64,000 bases of DNA from contig NZ_ARQM01000017.1 in assembly GCF_000385135.1 (NCBI RefSeq), positions 1 to 64,000 on the forward strand, given 5' to 3'. This document shows positions 17,375 to 27,162 of the stretch, piece by piece. The notes beneath the pieces are model-generated. The model did no database searches and was not told where the DNA came from. It saw nothing but the letters and a program-made list of their open reading frames with translations. Numbering within the stretch: the first letter of the stretch is position 1; the number at the start of each line of letters is the position of its first letter. Both the position numbers and the translations under genes were made by a program. This stretch comes from Promicromonospora sukumoe 327MFSha3.1. GTDB taxonomy: Bacteria > Actinomycetota > Actinomycetes > Actinomycetales > Cellulomonadaceae.

Positions 17375-20300
17375 ATGGACCGACGGTCCGACGAACGCCG
17401 GCTGTCACGCGGGCATGTGCGCCGTGCGGCCGCGGTGACGCTCGCGCTCGCGCTCACGGCGACGGCGACGAGCACCGCGGCGGGAGCACCGCCCGAGGCC
17501 ACGGCGAAGAAGAACTACATCGTGCAGATGGCGCTGCAGCCCGTCGCCACGTACACGGGCGGGGTGGCCGGCCTGGCCGCCACCAAGCCGGCCGAGGGCG
17601 AGAAGGTCGACCCGGCCGCGCCCGAGGTCGTCGAGTACGCCAAGCACCTGCGCGGCAAGCACCGCGCCGCGCTGCAGAGCGTGGGCGCCAAGGACCCGCT
17701 CTACCAGTACGTGTACTCGTTCGACGGGTTCGCGACGTCGCTGACGGCGGCCCAGGCCGCCGAGCTGCGCACCGAGCCGGGTGTCCTGGCGGTCACCGAG
17801 GACGTCCTGGTGCACACCACCACGGCTGACAAGGACGGCGACGGCGAGGAGGGCATCACCGTCTGGGGCGAGCCCAAGACCGCGGCCGCCTCCGCCGACG
17901 ACGCGCCCCTGTTCAAGGGCCCGGCCGGGCCCGGCAAGCCGGCCGCCGCGGGCGAGGACGTCGTCATCGGCGTCATCGACTCCGGCATCTGGCCGGACAG
18001 CGCCAGCTTCTCCGACCGGGACAAGCGCGGCCGCCCGGCCTACCAGCGCCTGCGCGGGTTCGACGGCGAGTGCGACGACGCCGGGACGGTCGGCGACGAC
18101 TCCTGGGACGACGAGTGCAACCTGAAGCTCGTCGCGGCCCGGCACTTCAACGACGCCTGGGGCGGCGACGCCGGCATCGCCGAGCAGATGCCGTGGGAGT
18201 TCCAGTCGGCGCGTGACTACAACGGGCACGGCACGCACACCGCGTCGACCGCGGGCGGCAACAAGGACGTCGCCGTCACCGGTCCGCTCAACAAGTTCAG
18301 CTCCACGGTGAGCGGCGTCGCGCCGCGCGCCCGGATCGCCGCCTACAAGGCGCTGTGGTCCGCCGAGGACGGTTCGACCGCGAACGGGTACCCCTCCGAC
18401 ATCGTGGCCGCCATCGACCAGGCCGTCGCGGACGGCGTGGACGTCATCAACTTCTCCGTCTCGGGCACCCTGACCGACTTCCTGGACCCCATGGAGCTCG
18501 CGTTCCTGGCCGCCGCCCAGGCGGGCGTGTTCGTGTCCGCCTCGGCGGGCAACAGCGGCCCGGCGTCCGGCACGGTGGCGCACCCGAGCCCGTGGATCAC
18601 CACGGTCGCGGCGGCCACCCACTCCACCTCGGCCCGCTCCACCGCGACGCTCGGTGACGGCACGAAGGTCTCCGGCACGTCCCTGGCCCCGAAGGCAGTG
18701 GGCCCGGTGCCCTTCGTCTACGGGCGCGACGTCGCCGCGGCCGGGGCCACGGTCTCGAACGCCGGCATGTGCTTCACGACGGCCGACAACAACGGCAAGC
18801 CCGCGCTGGACCCCGCCAAGGTGGCCGGCAAGATCGTGCTCTGCGACCGCGGCGAGAACCCCCGCGTGAGCAAGGGCGCCGCGGTCGCCGAGGCCGGCGG
18901 CGTCGGCATGGTCCTGGTGAACACCCTCGAGGGCGACACGCTCAACACCGACGTCCAGGCCGTCCCGTCGGTGCACGTGGCCGCGACCGACCGCGACGCG
19001 CTGCTCGCCTACGCCAAGACGTCGGGCGCCACGGCCACCATCGCCGCGGCCTCCGTCGACACCTCGACGCCCGCCCCGTACACGGCGGCGTTCTCCTCGC
19101 GCGGCCCGGCGCTCGCCGGCAGCGGAGACATCCTCAAGCCGGACGTCACCGCGCCCGGCCAGGACATCCTCGCCGCCGTGGCGCCGCCCGGTCAGCAGGG
19201 CCTGGACTTCAACCTGATGAGCGGCACCAGCATGTCCGCGCCGTACGTGGCGGGCCTGGCGGCCGCGCTGGTCGAGAAGAACCCGCGCTGGTCGCCCATG
19301 GCGGTCAAGTCGGCGCTGATGACCACGGGCTCGGACGTCCTGGACGCCGACCCCGAGGCCGCGGCCACGCTCTTCCAGCAGGGTGGCGGGCACGTGGCCG
19401 CGGAGGACTCCACCGACCCCGGCCTGGTGTACGACAGCAACGTCGAGGACTGGTTCGCCTTCCTCTGCGGTGCCACCGACGGCGTGCAGCAGGCCACCTG
19501 CGACGCGCTGGAGGAGGACGGGCACAGCCTCGCGCCGAGCGACCTGAACACCCCGTCGATCGCGATCGGGCGGGCCGCCGACGGCGAGAGCGTCACCCGC
19601 ACGGTGACCAACGTGGGCAAGAAGCGCGCCACCTACACCGCGAAGGTCACCGGCCTGGACGGGCTCGGGGTGCAGGTCAGCCCGCGCAAGCTCACGCTGT
19701 CGCCCGGGAGGTCGGCGTCGTTCACCGTGACGTTCACGCGCGGCGAGGCCGACCTGAACACGCGGCTCGCCGGCCACCTCACGTGGTCCGACGGCCGCGG
19801 CGGGCACACGGTCCGCTCGCCCATCGTGCTGCGCATGGGGGCCGAGGCCTGGACCGCCCGGTTCAACGGCGGCGAGAACGGCCTGGGCGCCAACGACGAC
19901 AACGGCAACGAGACGCTCACCTCGCCCGACGGCAAGGTCGTCTACACCGCCGGCCAGACGTCGCCCGCGAGCTGGGGCGGGTTCCAGAACTCCCCGGTGA
20001 CCGCGGCCTACGACGCGGAGACGGGCCGGCCCCTGTGGTCGGACGTGTACGGCGGCCCCACCGGGGTGGGCGGTGACCAGACCGGCTTCGGCATCAGCCC
20101 GGACGGCAGCACGCTGTTCGTGCTGGCCGCGGGCGGCGGCTACGGCAACGAGTCCGACTACGTCACCATCGCCTACGACGCCGCCACCGGCGAGCGCCGG
20201 TGGACCTCGGTGTACGACGCCAAGGGGCGGTCCGACTACGGCGAGGCCCTGGCCGTGAGCCCGGACGGCTCGGCCGTCTACGTCACGGGCATGTCGCTCC

Positions 20301-21202
20301 TCGACGACGAGGGTGCCGCCGACTACGGCACCGTCGCGTACGACGCCGCCACGGGCGAGGAGCTGTGGCGCTCCCTGTACGACGGCCCGGTCGGCGAGAC
20401 CGACGCGGCGCGCGCCATCGCGGCGTCGCCGGACGGGTCCGCCGTGGTGGTCACCGGCCAGAGCCGCGGCGAGGGCAAGAGCCTCATCGACTGGGGCACC
20501 GTCGCGTTCGACGCGGCCACGGGCGAGCAGCTCTGGGACGCGACCTACGACGGCCCGGACGACAAGGGCGGCTCGGGCGGCGCCGTGGCGATCACGTCGG
20601 ACGGCACCGTCGTGGTGACCGGCGACAACCAGAGCGCCGAGAACTCCACCGACTGGGTCACCATCGGCTACTCGCTCGAGACCGGCGAGGCGCTGTGGAC
20701 CGAGCGGCTCGACGGCGGCACCGGCGACACCGACGTGCCCCGCACGGTCGTGGTGAGCCCCGACGGCGGCTCCGTCGTCATCACGGGCAACTCGTGGGGC
20801 GAGGGCACCGGCAGCGACTACCTCACGGCCGTCTACGACGCCGCGACGGGCGAGAAGCGCTGGTCGGCGCGGTACGACGGGTCGGGGCACGGGCTCGACG
20901 TCGCGTACACCGCGGCGTTCACCCCGAGCGGTGACCACGTGGTGGTCACGGGCCAGAGCAAGGGGGCGGACACCGAGGAGGACTTCGCGACCGTCGCCTA
21001 CGACACCGCCTCGGGCGAGCAGGTCTGGTCCGGGGTGTACGACGCCGGCGGGTCCGGCGACGTGGCGAACGCCGTGGCCGTCACGGAGGGTCCGGGCACG
21101 CAGACCCGGATCGTCGTCACGGGCCAGAGCAACATCAAGCTCGACGAGATGACGAGCGACGCCGACATGGCGACGCTGTCCTACCTGGTCGAGCTGGGCT
21201 GA
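17375..21202 (+). CDS. Secreted cucumisin-like S8 subtilase with C-terminal beta-propeller-like repeats
   Basis: A 1275-residue secreted serine protease. A basic N-terminus and hydrophobic signal segment (AAAVTLALALTATATSTAAG) end near residue 45. An inhibitor-I9-like propeptide (KKNYIVQM ...) follows. The S8 domain has catalytic D202 (IGVIDSGIW), H285 (NGHGTHTAS) and S619 (SGTSMSAP), with a PA-type insertion around 470-580 as in plant cucumisins. A fibronectin-like region (TVTNVGKKRATYTAKV) comes near 750. The final 430 residues contain about seven repeats resembling YDAATGExxW, each with VSPDGSxVxVTG, like PQQ/YVTN beta-propeller blades. The ATG has AAGGAGG four bases upstream. The propeller tail probably binds a wall or polymer partner. 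Confidence 0.88.
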   Translation: MDRRSDERRLSRGHVRRAAAVTLALALTATATSTAAGAPPEATAKKNYIVQMALQPVATYTGGVAGLAATKPAEGEKVDPAAPEVVEYAKHLRGKHRAALQSVGAKDPLYQYVYSFDGFATSLTAAQAAELRTEPGVLAVTEDVLVHTTTADKDGDGEEGITVWGEPKTAAASADDAPLFKGPAGPGKPAAAGEDVVIGVIDSGIWPDSASFSDRDKRGRPAYQRLRGFDGECDDAGTVGDDSWDDECNLKLVAARHFNDAWGGDAGIAEQMPWEFQSARDYNGHGTHTASTAGGNKDVAVTGPLNKFSSTVSGVAPRARIAAYKALWSAEDGSTANGYPSDIVAAIDQAVADGVDVINFSVSGTLTDFLDPMELAFLAAAQAGVFVSASAGNSGPASGTVAHPSPWITTVAAATHSTSARSTATLGDGTKVSGTSLAPKAVGPVPFVYGRDVAAAGATVSNAGMCFTTADNNGKPALDPAKVAGKIVLCDRGENPRVSKGAAVAEAGGVGMVLVNTLEGDTLNTDVQAVPSVHVAATDRDALLAYAKTSGATATIAAASVDTSTPAPYTAAFSSRGPALAGSGDILKPDVTAPGQDILAAVAPPGQQGLDFNLMSGTSMSAPYVAGLAAALVEKNPRWSPMAVKSALMTTGSDVLDADPEAAATLFQQGGGHVAAEDSTDPGLVYDSNVEDWFAFLCGATDGVQQATCDALEEDGHSLAPSDLNTPSIAIGRAADGESVTRTVTNVGKKRATYTAKVTGLDGLGVQVSPRKLTLSPGRSASFTVTFTRGEADLNTRLAGHLTWSDGRGGHTVRSPIVLRMGAEAWTARFNGGENGLGANDDNGNETLTSPDGKVVYTAGQTSPASWGGFQNSPVTAAYDAETGRPLWSDVYGGPTGVGGDQTGFGISPDGSTLFVLAAGGGYGNESDYVTIAYDAATGERRWTSVYDAKGRSDYGEALAVSPDGSAVYVTGMSLLDDEGAADYGTVAYDAATGEELWRSLYDGPVGETDAARAIAASPDGSAVVVTGQSRGEGKSLIDWGTVAFDAATGEQLWDATYDGPDDKGGSGGAVAITSDGTVVVTGDNQSAENSTDWVTIGYSLETGEALWTERLDGGTGDTDVPRTVVVSPDGGSVVITGNSWGEGTGSDYLTAVYDAATGEKRWSARYDGSGHGLDVAYTAAFTPSGDHVVVTGQSKGADTEEDFATVAYDTASGEQVWSGVYDAGGSGDVANAVAVTEGPGTQTRIVVTGQSNIKLDEMTSDADMATLSYLVELG

Positions 21203-21207
21203 GCGAA

Positions 21208-21262
21208 CCGCTGGTCGAGCTTGTCGAGACCTCACGAGGGTCTCGACAGGCTCGACCAGCGG
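21208..21262. repeat. Hairpin repeat family 1, copy 2
   Basis: Same element as at 13302: CCGCTGGTCGAGCTTGTCGA... with its complementary arm, here with one arm mismatch and a slightly larger loop. It lies in the 66-base gap between the stops of two convergent subtilase genes, where it may terminate both. Confidence 0.85.
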
Positions 21263-21268
21263 TGGTGG

Positions 21269-24200
21269 TCAGTCGACCGTGTAGGCCCGCACGACCGTCT
21301 TCTTCACCGTGCCGCCCGCCGCGTCCCGGGCCTCGACCCGGAGCGAGACGTGCTCGGTACCGCGCGGGGCCTTGACCGTCGCGTCATAGACGCCCGCGCC
21401 GGCCTTGGCCGTCGTGGCCCGGTGCCAGGTGGCGCCGTCGTCGGCGGACCACCACAGGCGCACGTCCTCGACCGACGACGCGTCGTACGCGTCCTCCTGG
21501 TGCGTGGCGGTGACCCGCACCCGGGTGTTCCGGGGCGCCGAGCCGGACGGGTCGAGCCCCCGCACGTCCCACGCCGTGTCCAGCAGGGGCGGGCGTGCGT
21601 TCCCTTCGACGTCGGACCTCGCGTGGAACGTCCACTCGCCGCGCACGCTGGTCGCCAGCCGGTAGGCCGGGTCGTCGGGCGTGCTCTCGAGCAGCATCCG
21701 GTAGTCGGCCCCGCCCTCCGGCACGGTCGGGAACGAGTAGGGCTCCGGGACGTCGTCCACCAGCTCGCCGTCCTGCCACACGCGCAGGCGCAGCGCGACG
21801 TCGGAGCCCCACAGCACGCCGCCGTCGTCGTCGGCCCGGTCGGTCGGCGCCAGGTTGAGGCGGTCGTCCCAGTGCTCCACGGGCGTGATGTTCGAGACCG
21901 CGGGCGCGAGCACACCCGCCGCGAGCCCCTGCCGGACCCGGCCCGGCTTGCTCCAGACGTGCGTCTCGGCCTCGGCGAGCACCACGCCCACGCCGTCCTC
22001 CTGGATCTCCGACCGGAGGTACCACCGTCCCGGCAGGGTGGTCAGGTACTCGGTGCGCCGAGTGCCCACGGGGACCGCCTCCGTGAGGCCGCCGGCGATG
22101 ATGGTGCCCGGCTCCCAGTACATGCGCTCCGCCAGGTGCGTGTCGCCGACCGAAGCGCCGTAGGTGGTGTCGACCGCGACCGTCGTGCGGCGGTCGCCCC
22201 GCAGCTCCGGCACCTCGACGCCCTCGCTGTGGTGGGCGAGGTCGTAGCGGTAAGGAGCGGCGTCGTCCCCCGTGGCGGGCGGGAGCAGCGTGGCCTGGAC
22301 GATGGTGTCGTAGTCGCCGTGGGTCGCCGCCGGCACGGGGGTGAGCGCGAGGTCCGTCTCCGGCCCGTACTTCACGTTGATGCTGGCGGAGACGAACTCC
22401 AGCGCGTCCTCGGTCTCCAGCGAGAGGCCCAGGCTCGCCAGGTCGGCAGGGCGCTGCGTCGAGGTGGTGACCTCCCGCGCGGTGGTCCCGTCCAGCAGCA
22501 CCTCGGCGTCGGCGGTGGCGTCGACCTCGTCGCTGCCCAGGAACAGCGCGTCGGTGACGGCGCCGTCGTCGTCGAGGGTCTCGATGTAGGCCACCGGGCT
22601 GTAGATGCCCGGGATGACGCGCGCCTTGGCGACGCCGTCCCTGAAGAAGAGGTTGGTGGCGTACGGCTCGCCGTTGTCCGCGTCCAGGCGGATGGCGGCA
22701 CCCCAGGTGTCGGCGCTGACGGGCTCGCCGTCGCGGTCGACGGCGCGCACCGTCAGGTCCACGTACTCGCGCTCCTTGGCCCAGCCGACGGGCGTGCGCA
22801 CCTCGGTGCCGTCCGGCCCGGTGGCCACGACGTTGCCGCCGATCGCGCCGAGCTCGCCGGGGCCGTCCGTCACGGTCGCGTCGACCTCGGCGGTCCCGCC
22901 CGCGGGCACGACGACGGAGTCGGCCGACAGCGTGACCGCGTCCGGCACCGTGCTGCCGGACGCGTCGGTGACGTCGGCCGCCAGGGTGAGCGTGACGTCG
23001 TCGGCGCCCGCGTTGGCGTAGGTCAGGGTGCCGGCCGACGACTCGCCGTCGTGCGGCCAGGTGAAGGTGCCCAGCGACAGGGACGCCGGGGTCGCGGTGA
23101 CCTCCTGCGCGAGGGCGCCGGGGATCGTGATGCGCCCCGCACCCTCGGACCAGACGTCCGCGCCCGTGGGCTCGGCCGAGGCCATCAGCGCGGCCTTGAG
23201 GGCCTGTCCGTCCAGGTCGGGCCGGGCCTGCTTGAGCACCGCGGCCGCGCCGGCCACGTGCGGGGTGGCCATGGAGGTGCCGCTCAGCGCGACGTGCAGG
23301 TCGTCGACCGGGTCGCCCACGGTCGTGCCCGTCGCGCGTGCGGCGACGATCCCGTCGCCCGGCGCCACGACGTCCGGCTTGAGCAGCCCCGGCTCCACGC
23401 CGCCGCGGCTGGAGTACCAGGTGACGGCGTCGTCGTCGTCCACGGCGCCCACCGTGAGGGCCGACGCCGCGATGCCCGGCGAGCCCACCGTGCCGAGCCC
23501 GAACTCACCGTCGTTGCCCGCGGCCACGACGAAGAGCGTGCCGAACTGGGCGGACAGCTCGTCCACCGCCACGGCGTCGGGCGAGGGGACGTCGAAGAAC
23601 AGGCTGCCCAGGGACAGGTTCACCACGTCGGCGCCCTCCGCGGCCGCCCACTCCATGCCCTCGATGACGCCGGACAGCTCGCCGTTGCCCTCGTCGTCCA
23701 GCACCTTGCCGACCAGCAGGTCGGCGTCCGGGGCCACGCCCTGGTTCACGCCGTCGGACGCGTCGCCCGACCCGGCCAGGATCGAGGCGACGTGCGTGCC
23801 GTGGCCTGCGCCGTCGGTCGCGTCGCCCTTGCCGGTGAAGTCGCGCTCGCCGACGACGACCTCGTCGAGGTCGGGGTGGGTCGCGTCGATGCCCGAGTCG
23901 AGCACGGCCACCGTCACGCCCTCGCCCGTGAAGCCGGCGTCCCACGCCTCGGGGGCGCCGATCTGCGGCATCGAGTCGGCGTCGGTCGCGCGGACCGGCT
24001 GGTCCAGCCAGACGTAGCCGACGGCGTCGGGGGCCGGGGCCTTCCGGGACTGCTTGCCCGGGGCCTCGACCGGGGCGAGGCTGTCGAGGAGCTTCTCGGC
24101 GCGGCCCCTGGGCAGGACGTCGGCGACTGCACCCAGGGACTCGAGGTTACGGTCGGGGGTGACGCCCGAGGCCGCCCAGTCCTGCTCGGGAGGGGTCGCG

Positions 24201-24679
24201 GAGCGGGCGGCGTCGTTGGTGCCGGCGTCGTTGGTGGCGGCGTCGTTGGTGGCGGCCGCCGCCGCGGTCTGGACGATCACGGGGAGGGTGTCGCGCGAGG
24301 CGTCGTCGTAGCCCGCCTTGACGAGGCCCGTCACGTCGAACAGCGCGCGGTCCAGGCGGCCGGGCACGAGCCGCGCCACGTCGCGCGGGACCACGTAGAG
24401 TTGGTCCCCCTCGCGCTGCTGGAAGAACGCCATGTGCTCCCGGCCCGGGCCGGGCCGCACGGTCACCGTCTCCGGGTCCGGCGTGCCGTCGGCCGCGGTC
24501 TCGATGGAGACGACGTCGCCCGTCAGCAGCGTCACGCTCACGGTGCGGCCCGGGGCGGTGGGCTGCTCCTGGGTGCCCTGTGGTGCCGGTGTTTCCTGCG
24601 GTACGGACGCGGTGGCCCACGTCCCCCCGCCCAGCGCGATCGCCAGAGCGACCGCCGCTGCACTTGCTCTCTTGCGCAT
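21269..24679 (-). CDS. Secreted S8 subtilase (second protease)
   Basis: A 1136-residue secreted serine protease. The signal peptide MRKRASAAAVALAIALGGG... is followed by a propeptide region to about 235, which holds a Thr-Asn-Asp-Ala tandem repeat. The S8 domain has D261 (VAVLDSGID), H293 (GAGHGTHVAS) and S469 (SGTSMATPHVAG). Several beta-rich domains with Ig-like or C-terminal pre-peptidase character follow, including SLGTFTWPHDGESSAG. The architecture resembles the bacterial KP-43/vpr-like large subtilases. The ATG at 24679 has GGGAGAA six bases upstream; the longer frame extends into unlike sequence. It converges with the other subtilase, the two separated by a hairpin repeat. It probably degrades extracellular protein. 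Confidence 0.87.
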   Translation of the reverse strand: MRKRASAAAVALAIALGGGTWATASVPQETPAPQGTQEQPTAPGRTVSVTLLTGDVVSIETAADGTPDPETVTVRPGPGREHMAFFQQREGDQLYVVPRDVARLVPGRLDRALFDVTGLVKAGYDDASRDTLPVIVQTAAAAATNDAATNDAGTNDAARSATPPEQDWAASGVTPDRNLESLGAVADVLPRGRAEKLLDSLAPVEAPGKQSRKAPAPDAVGYVWLDQPVRATDADSMPQIGAPEAWDAGFTGEGVTVAVLDSGIDATHPDLDEVVVGERDFTGKGDATDGAGHGTHVASILAGSGDASDGVNQGVAPDADLLVGKVLDDEGNGELSGVIEGMEWAAAEGADVVNLSLGSLFFDVPSPDAVAVDELSAQFGTLFVVAAGNDGEFGLGTVGSPGIAASALTVGAVDDDDAVTWYSSRGGVEPGLLKPDVVAPGDGIVAARATGTTVGDPVDDLHVALSGTSMATPHVAGAAAVLKQARPDLDGQALKAALMASAEPTGADVWSEGAGRITIPGALAQEVTATPASLSLGTFTWPHDGESSAGTLTYANAGADDVTLTLAADVTDASGSTVPDAVTLSADSVVVPAGGTAEVDATVTDGPGELGAIGGNVVATGPDGTEVRTPVGWAKEREYVDLTVRAVDRDGEPVSADTWGAAIRLDADNGEPYATNLFFRDGVAKARVIPGIYSPVAYIETLDDDGAVTDALFLGSDEVDATADAEVLLDGTTAREVTTSTQRPADLASLGLSLETEDALEFVSASINVKYGPETDLALTPVPAATHGDYDTIVQATLLPPATGDDAAPYRYDLAHHSEGVEVPELRGDRRTTVAVDTTYGASVGDTHLAERMYWEPGTIIAGGLTEAVPVGTRRTEYLTTLPGRWYLRSEIQEDGVGVVLAEAETHVWSKPGRVRQGLAAGVLAPAVSNITPVEHWDDRLNLAPTDRADDDGGVLWGSDVALRLRVWQDGELVDDVPEPYSFPTVPEGGADYRMLLESTPDDPAYRLATSVRGEWTFHARSDVEGNARPPLLDTAWDVRGLDPSGSAPRNTRVRVTATHQEDAYDASSVEDVRLWWSADDGATWHRATTAKAGAGVYDATVKAPRGTEHVSLRVEARDAAGGTVKKTVVRAYTVD
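24209..24253. repeat. 15-bp tandem repeat inside the subtilase propeptide region
   Basis: Three near-identical 15-bp units (GGCGTCGTTGGTGGC type) encode a repeating Ala-Ala-Thr-Asn-Asp pattern. The unit length is a multiple of three, so copy-number change would keep the reading frame. Confidence 0.75.
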
Positions 24680-25195
24680 CGGGTTCTCCCGTCCGAGTCG
24701 AGCACGCCGCCTGTGCGGCGCCACGTCTTCCCAGACGCACGCGAACCTCCGCAGGGTTGCGTGACCTGGGAAAATACTCGGAACGGACTTTCTCGGCAGG
24801 CGGATTCGGGGGCGTTCCCTTAGTTCCCTTCGAGGCCGGGGTTTCTTCGCTTTGACGCGGCGCAAAGCGAAGAAACCCCGGCCTCGAACTGGAGGTACCT
24901 GGGGCGGACGACTTCGTTCAGGGTCAGGGGTCGGTGCTGGGTTTTCGATGTCAGGGTCTGCGCCGAGCTCGGGCGTCGAGGTCAGGGTCGGGCGTGAGGG
25001 TCGGGCGTGAGGGTCGGCCGGGACGACGGCGGATCGACGAGACGGCGGACCGAGACGACGGCGGGACGGGCCGACAGCGGGACGGGCCGGCAGCGAATCC
25101 GATGCCCGAATCCGAGCTCGAGCCCTCCGTTCTGCCCTGAGCAGATACGGGCGACTCGACGAGCGGTGCGTACGTGTGTGCCATATGTTGATGGC
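24680..25195. other. Repeat-rich intergenic spacer upstream of the HNH gene
   Basis: About 500 bases without a convincing gene. It holds the subtilase promoter region, the hairpin at 24829-24888, and from about 24985 to 25095 short direct repeats (GGTCGGGCGTGAG twice, GCGGGACGGGCCG twice). An open frame continuous with the HNH gene crosses part of it but has low-complexity composition and no recognisable domain. Confidence 0.6.
24829..24888. repeat. Hairpin repeat family 2, copy 1
   Basis: A perfect 25-bp stem (arms 24829-24853 and 24864-24888) closing a 10-nt loop; the arm begins TTCGAGGCCGGGG and ends CTTCGCTTT. The second copy at 55165-55238 keeps the pairing despite changed bases in both arms. 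Confidence 0.85.
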
Positions 25196-27154
25196 ATGAC
25201 GCGAGCGGGTGAGGTACCAGGACGAGCAGGCAAGCAGCCTGCTCGATCGGTGCTGCCCGGGAACGGGCCAAGGCGGCCTGCCGGGCCGGTGCTCCCCGGG
25301 AGCGGGCCGAACCTGCCTGACGGGTCAGTGCTGCCCGATGGTGCCCTGCTGCCGGGTAGTCCCCTGCGGCCCGGTCGCGCCGGGGAGTCCGGTGCACCGA
25401 CACACGACGGAACCGTCGACGTAGCGAGTGTCCGGGCCGTACGACGGGCCCTGGCAGAGATGATCTTGCCTGGCGCCACTGACACTCCTGCCGGTGTGCC
25501 TGGGGTGGTGCAGGCGGAGTGGGTGGACCTGCTTGGGGAACTGGAATCAGTGAAGAACGCGATCACCGCAACGCAAGCGCGGCTGACGGTGGCGCTGGAC
25601 GAGGCCACCCGGGCTGACGAGGCCCGGCAGAGCATCCGCGCCGAGCGGCAGGGTCGTGGTGTGTCGAACCAGGTCGGCGCGGCGCTGCGGGTCAGCCCGC
25701 ACGCGGGGGCCGGGTTCGTGTCCGCGTCCCGGGTCTGGGTCACCCAGATGCCACACACCTTCGCTGCCCTCCAGGCCGGGGTGCTGTCCCAGTGGCGGGC
25801 CACCCTCCTGGTTCGCGAGACGTCGCACCTGTCGCTGGAGCACCGGGCGCTGATCGACGAGGAGATCTGCGGCCCCGCGCACCTGGCCGAGCTGGCCCGG
25901 ATGAGCACCCGGCGGCTGATTGCCCGGATCAAGGAGCTCGCTGCCCAGCTCGACGTGCACGCGTGCGTGAAGCGGAACGCGAAGGCCGTCTCGGAGCGGC
26001 GGGTCTCGATCCGTCCGGCGCCGGACCTGATGGTCTACCTGACCGCCTTGGTCCCGATGGCACAGGGAGTGCAGGCCTACGCCCAGCTCAAGGCGTCCGC
26101 CGAGACCGCCAAGGCGTCCGGTGATGAGCGTGGAGTGGGCCAGATCATGGCCGACACCCTGATCGAACGCGTCACCGCCCGTGAACCGGGCCGCGCGGAC
26201 GATGTCCCGGTCACGATCAACCTGCTGGTCTCTGACGACACCCTTCTCGCGGGCGGCAACCAACCTGCCGTAGTCGTCGAGGGCGCACCCGCCGGTGCGG
26301 GTGTGGTCCCAGCCCCGGTGGCCCGCAACCTCGCCGCCCATGCGATCGACACGGACACGGCGTGGCTGCGGAGCATCTACGTCAACCCGCACGGCCGCCT
26401 CCTGGCCACGACATCCACATCCCGGTTCCACCCCCAGGGCCTCGCAGCGCTGTTGCGGGCCCGGGAGCAGGGCATCTGCGCCACCACCTGGTGCGACGCC
26501 CCGATCCGGCACACCGACCACGTCACCCCGTATGCCGAGGGCGGCCCGACCAGTCTCGACAACGGCCAAGGCCTGTGTGCCAGGTGCAACCACGCGAAAC
26601 AAGCCCCCGGCTGGTCGCAGAAGACCACCCAACTCAACGGGCTCCATGCCGTCGAGACAGTCACGCCGACGGGGCACACCTATGTCTCGGTCGCGCCTAC
26701 GCCGCCGACACCCGCCAGGGCCAGCAACACGACAACGGGCTCGGACGCGCCCCCGGCCCACGGCGCAGACCCGTACCCGAACGGGGCGGCACCCGACGGC
26801 GCGCTGGTCGCCGACCACACCGGGCAAGGTCTCGACGGACAAGATCTCGACTCGGACCCCACCCGGTACACGGCCATGCCCGGTGACGGTCCGAGTGCGA
26901 CGCCCACCCGCGACCGGACCGCGACAACACCATGGACCCCGGCCGTCGGCATGACCGGCCCCGCGCCCGGCCGCATCCCACGCAGCCGCTACTCGATCGG
27001 CTGCCAGACCACCCCCGCTCACGGCGCGCTCCCCTACCGACCGAGCACACCGCCTCGCCGACCCCGCCCGGCACACCAACCACCCCGCCGAGCACCAGGC
27101 AGAGCGCCCAGCAGGTCACGTCGACCTGACGTGTCCTGGACGCACCCCACCTGA
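25196..27154 (+). CDS. DUF222 / HNH endonuclease protein (13E12 repeat type)
   Basis: A 652-residue protein. The N-terminus is low-complexity with repeated VLPGxGP motifs. A helical DUF222 domain covers about 110-380 (ATQARLTVALDEATRADEAR; ARMSTRRLIARIKELAAQ). A C-terminal HNH nuclease motif (CDAPIRHTDHVTPYAEGG ... LCARCNHAKQ) lies around 437-480, and a long Pro/Thr-rich tail follows. DUF222-HNH proteins are a multi-copy actinobacterial family, called 13E12 repeats in mycobacteria, and are thought to be mobile. Their biological role is not established. The ATG at 25196 is tentative because no good ribosome-binding site is seen and the frame is open for 63 codons upstream. Base composition is somewhat less GC-rich than its neighbours, suggesting transfer. 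Confidence 0.75.
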   Translation: MTRAGEVPGRAGKQPARSVLPGNGPRRPAGPVLPGSGPNLPDGSVLPDGALLPGSPLRPGRAGESGAPTHDGTVDVASVRAVRRALAEMILPGATDTPAGVPGVVQAEWVDLLGELESVKNAITATQARLTVALDEATRADEARQSIRAERQGRGVSNQVGAALRVSPHAGAGFVSASRVWVTQMPHTFAALQAGVLSQWRATLLVRETSHLSLEHRALIDEEICGPAHLAELARMSTRRLIARIKELAAQLDVHACVKRNAKAVSERRVSIRPAPDLMVYLTALVPMAQGVQAYAQLKASAETAKASGDERGVGQIMADTLIERVTAREPGRADDVPVTINLLVSDDTLLAGGNQPAVVVEGAPAGAGVVPAPVARNLAAHAIDTDTAWLRSIYVNPHGRLLATTSTSRFHPQGLAALLRAREQGICATTWCDAPIRHTDHVTPYAEGGPTSLDNGQGLCARCNHAKQAPGWSQKTTQLNGLHAVETVTPTGHTYVSVAPTPPTPARASNTTTGSDAPPAHGADPYPNGAAPDGALVADHTGQGLDGQDLDSDPTRYTAMPGDGPSATPTRDRTATTPWTPAVGMTGPAPGRIPRSRYSIGCQTTPAHGALPYRPSTPPRRPRPAHQPPRRAPGRAPSRSRRPDVSWTHPT

Positions 27155-27162
27155 CGCACCAC

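Noticed and set aside
17405-21235. 1276-residue minus-strand frame opposite the first subtilase
   Set aside because: It mirrors the codon pattern of the protease and has no signal, motif or ribosome-binding site of its own.
25007-25195. Upstream extension of the HNH gene
   Set aside because: Translation is low-complexity and crosses direct repeats; no domain or ribosome-binding site supports it, though the start remains uncertain.
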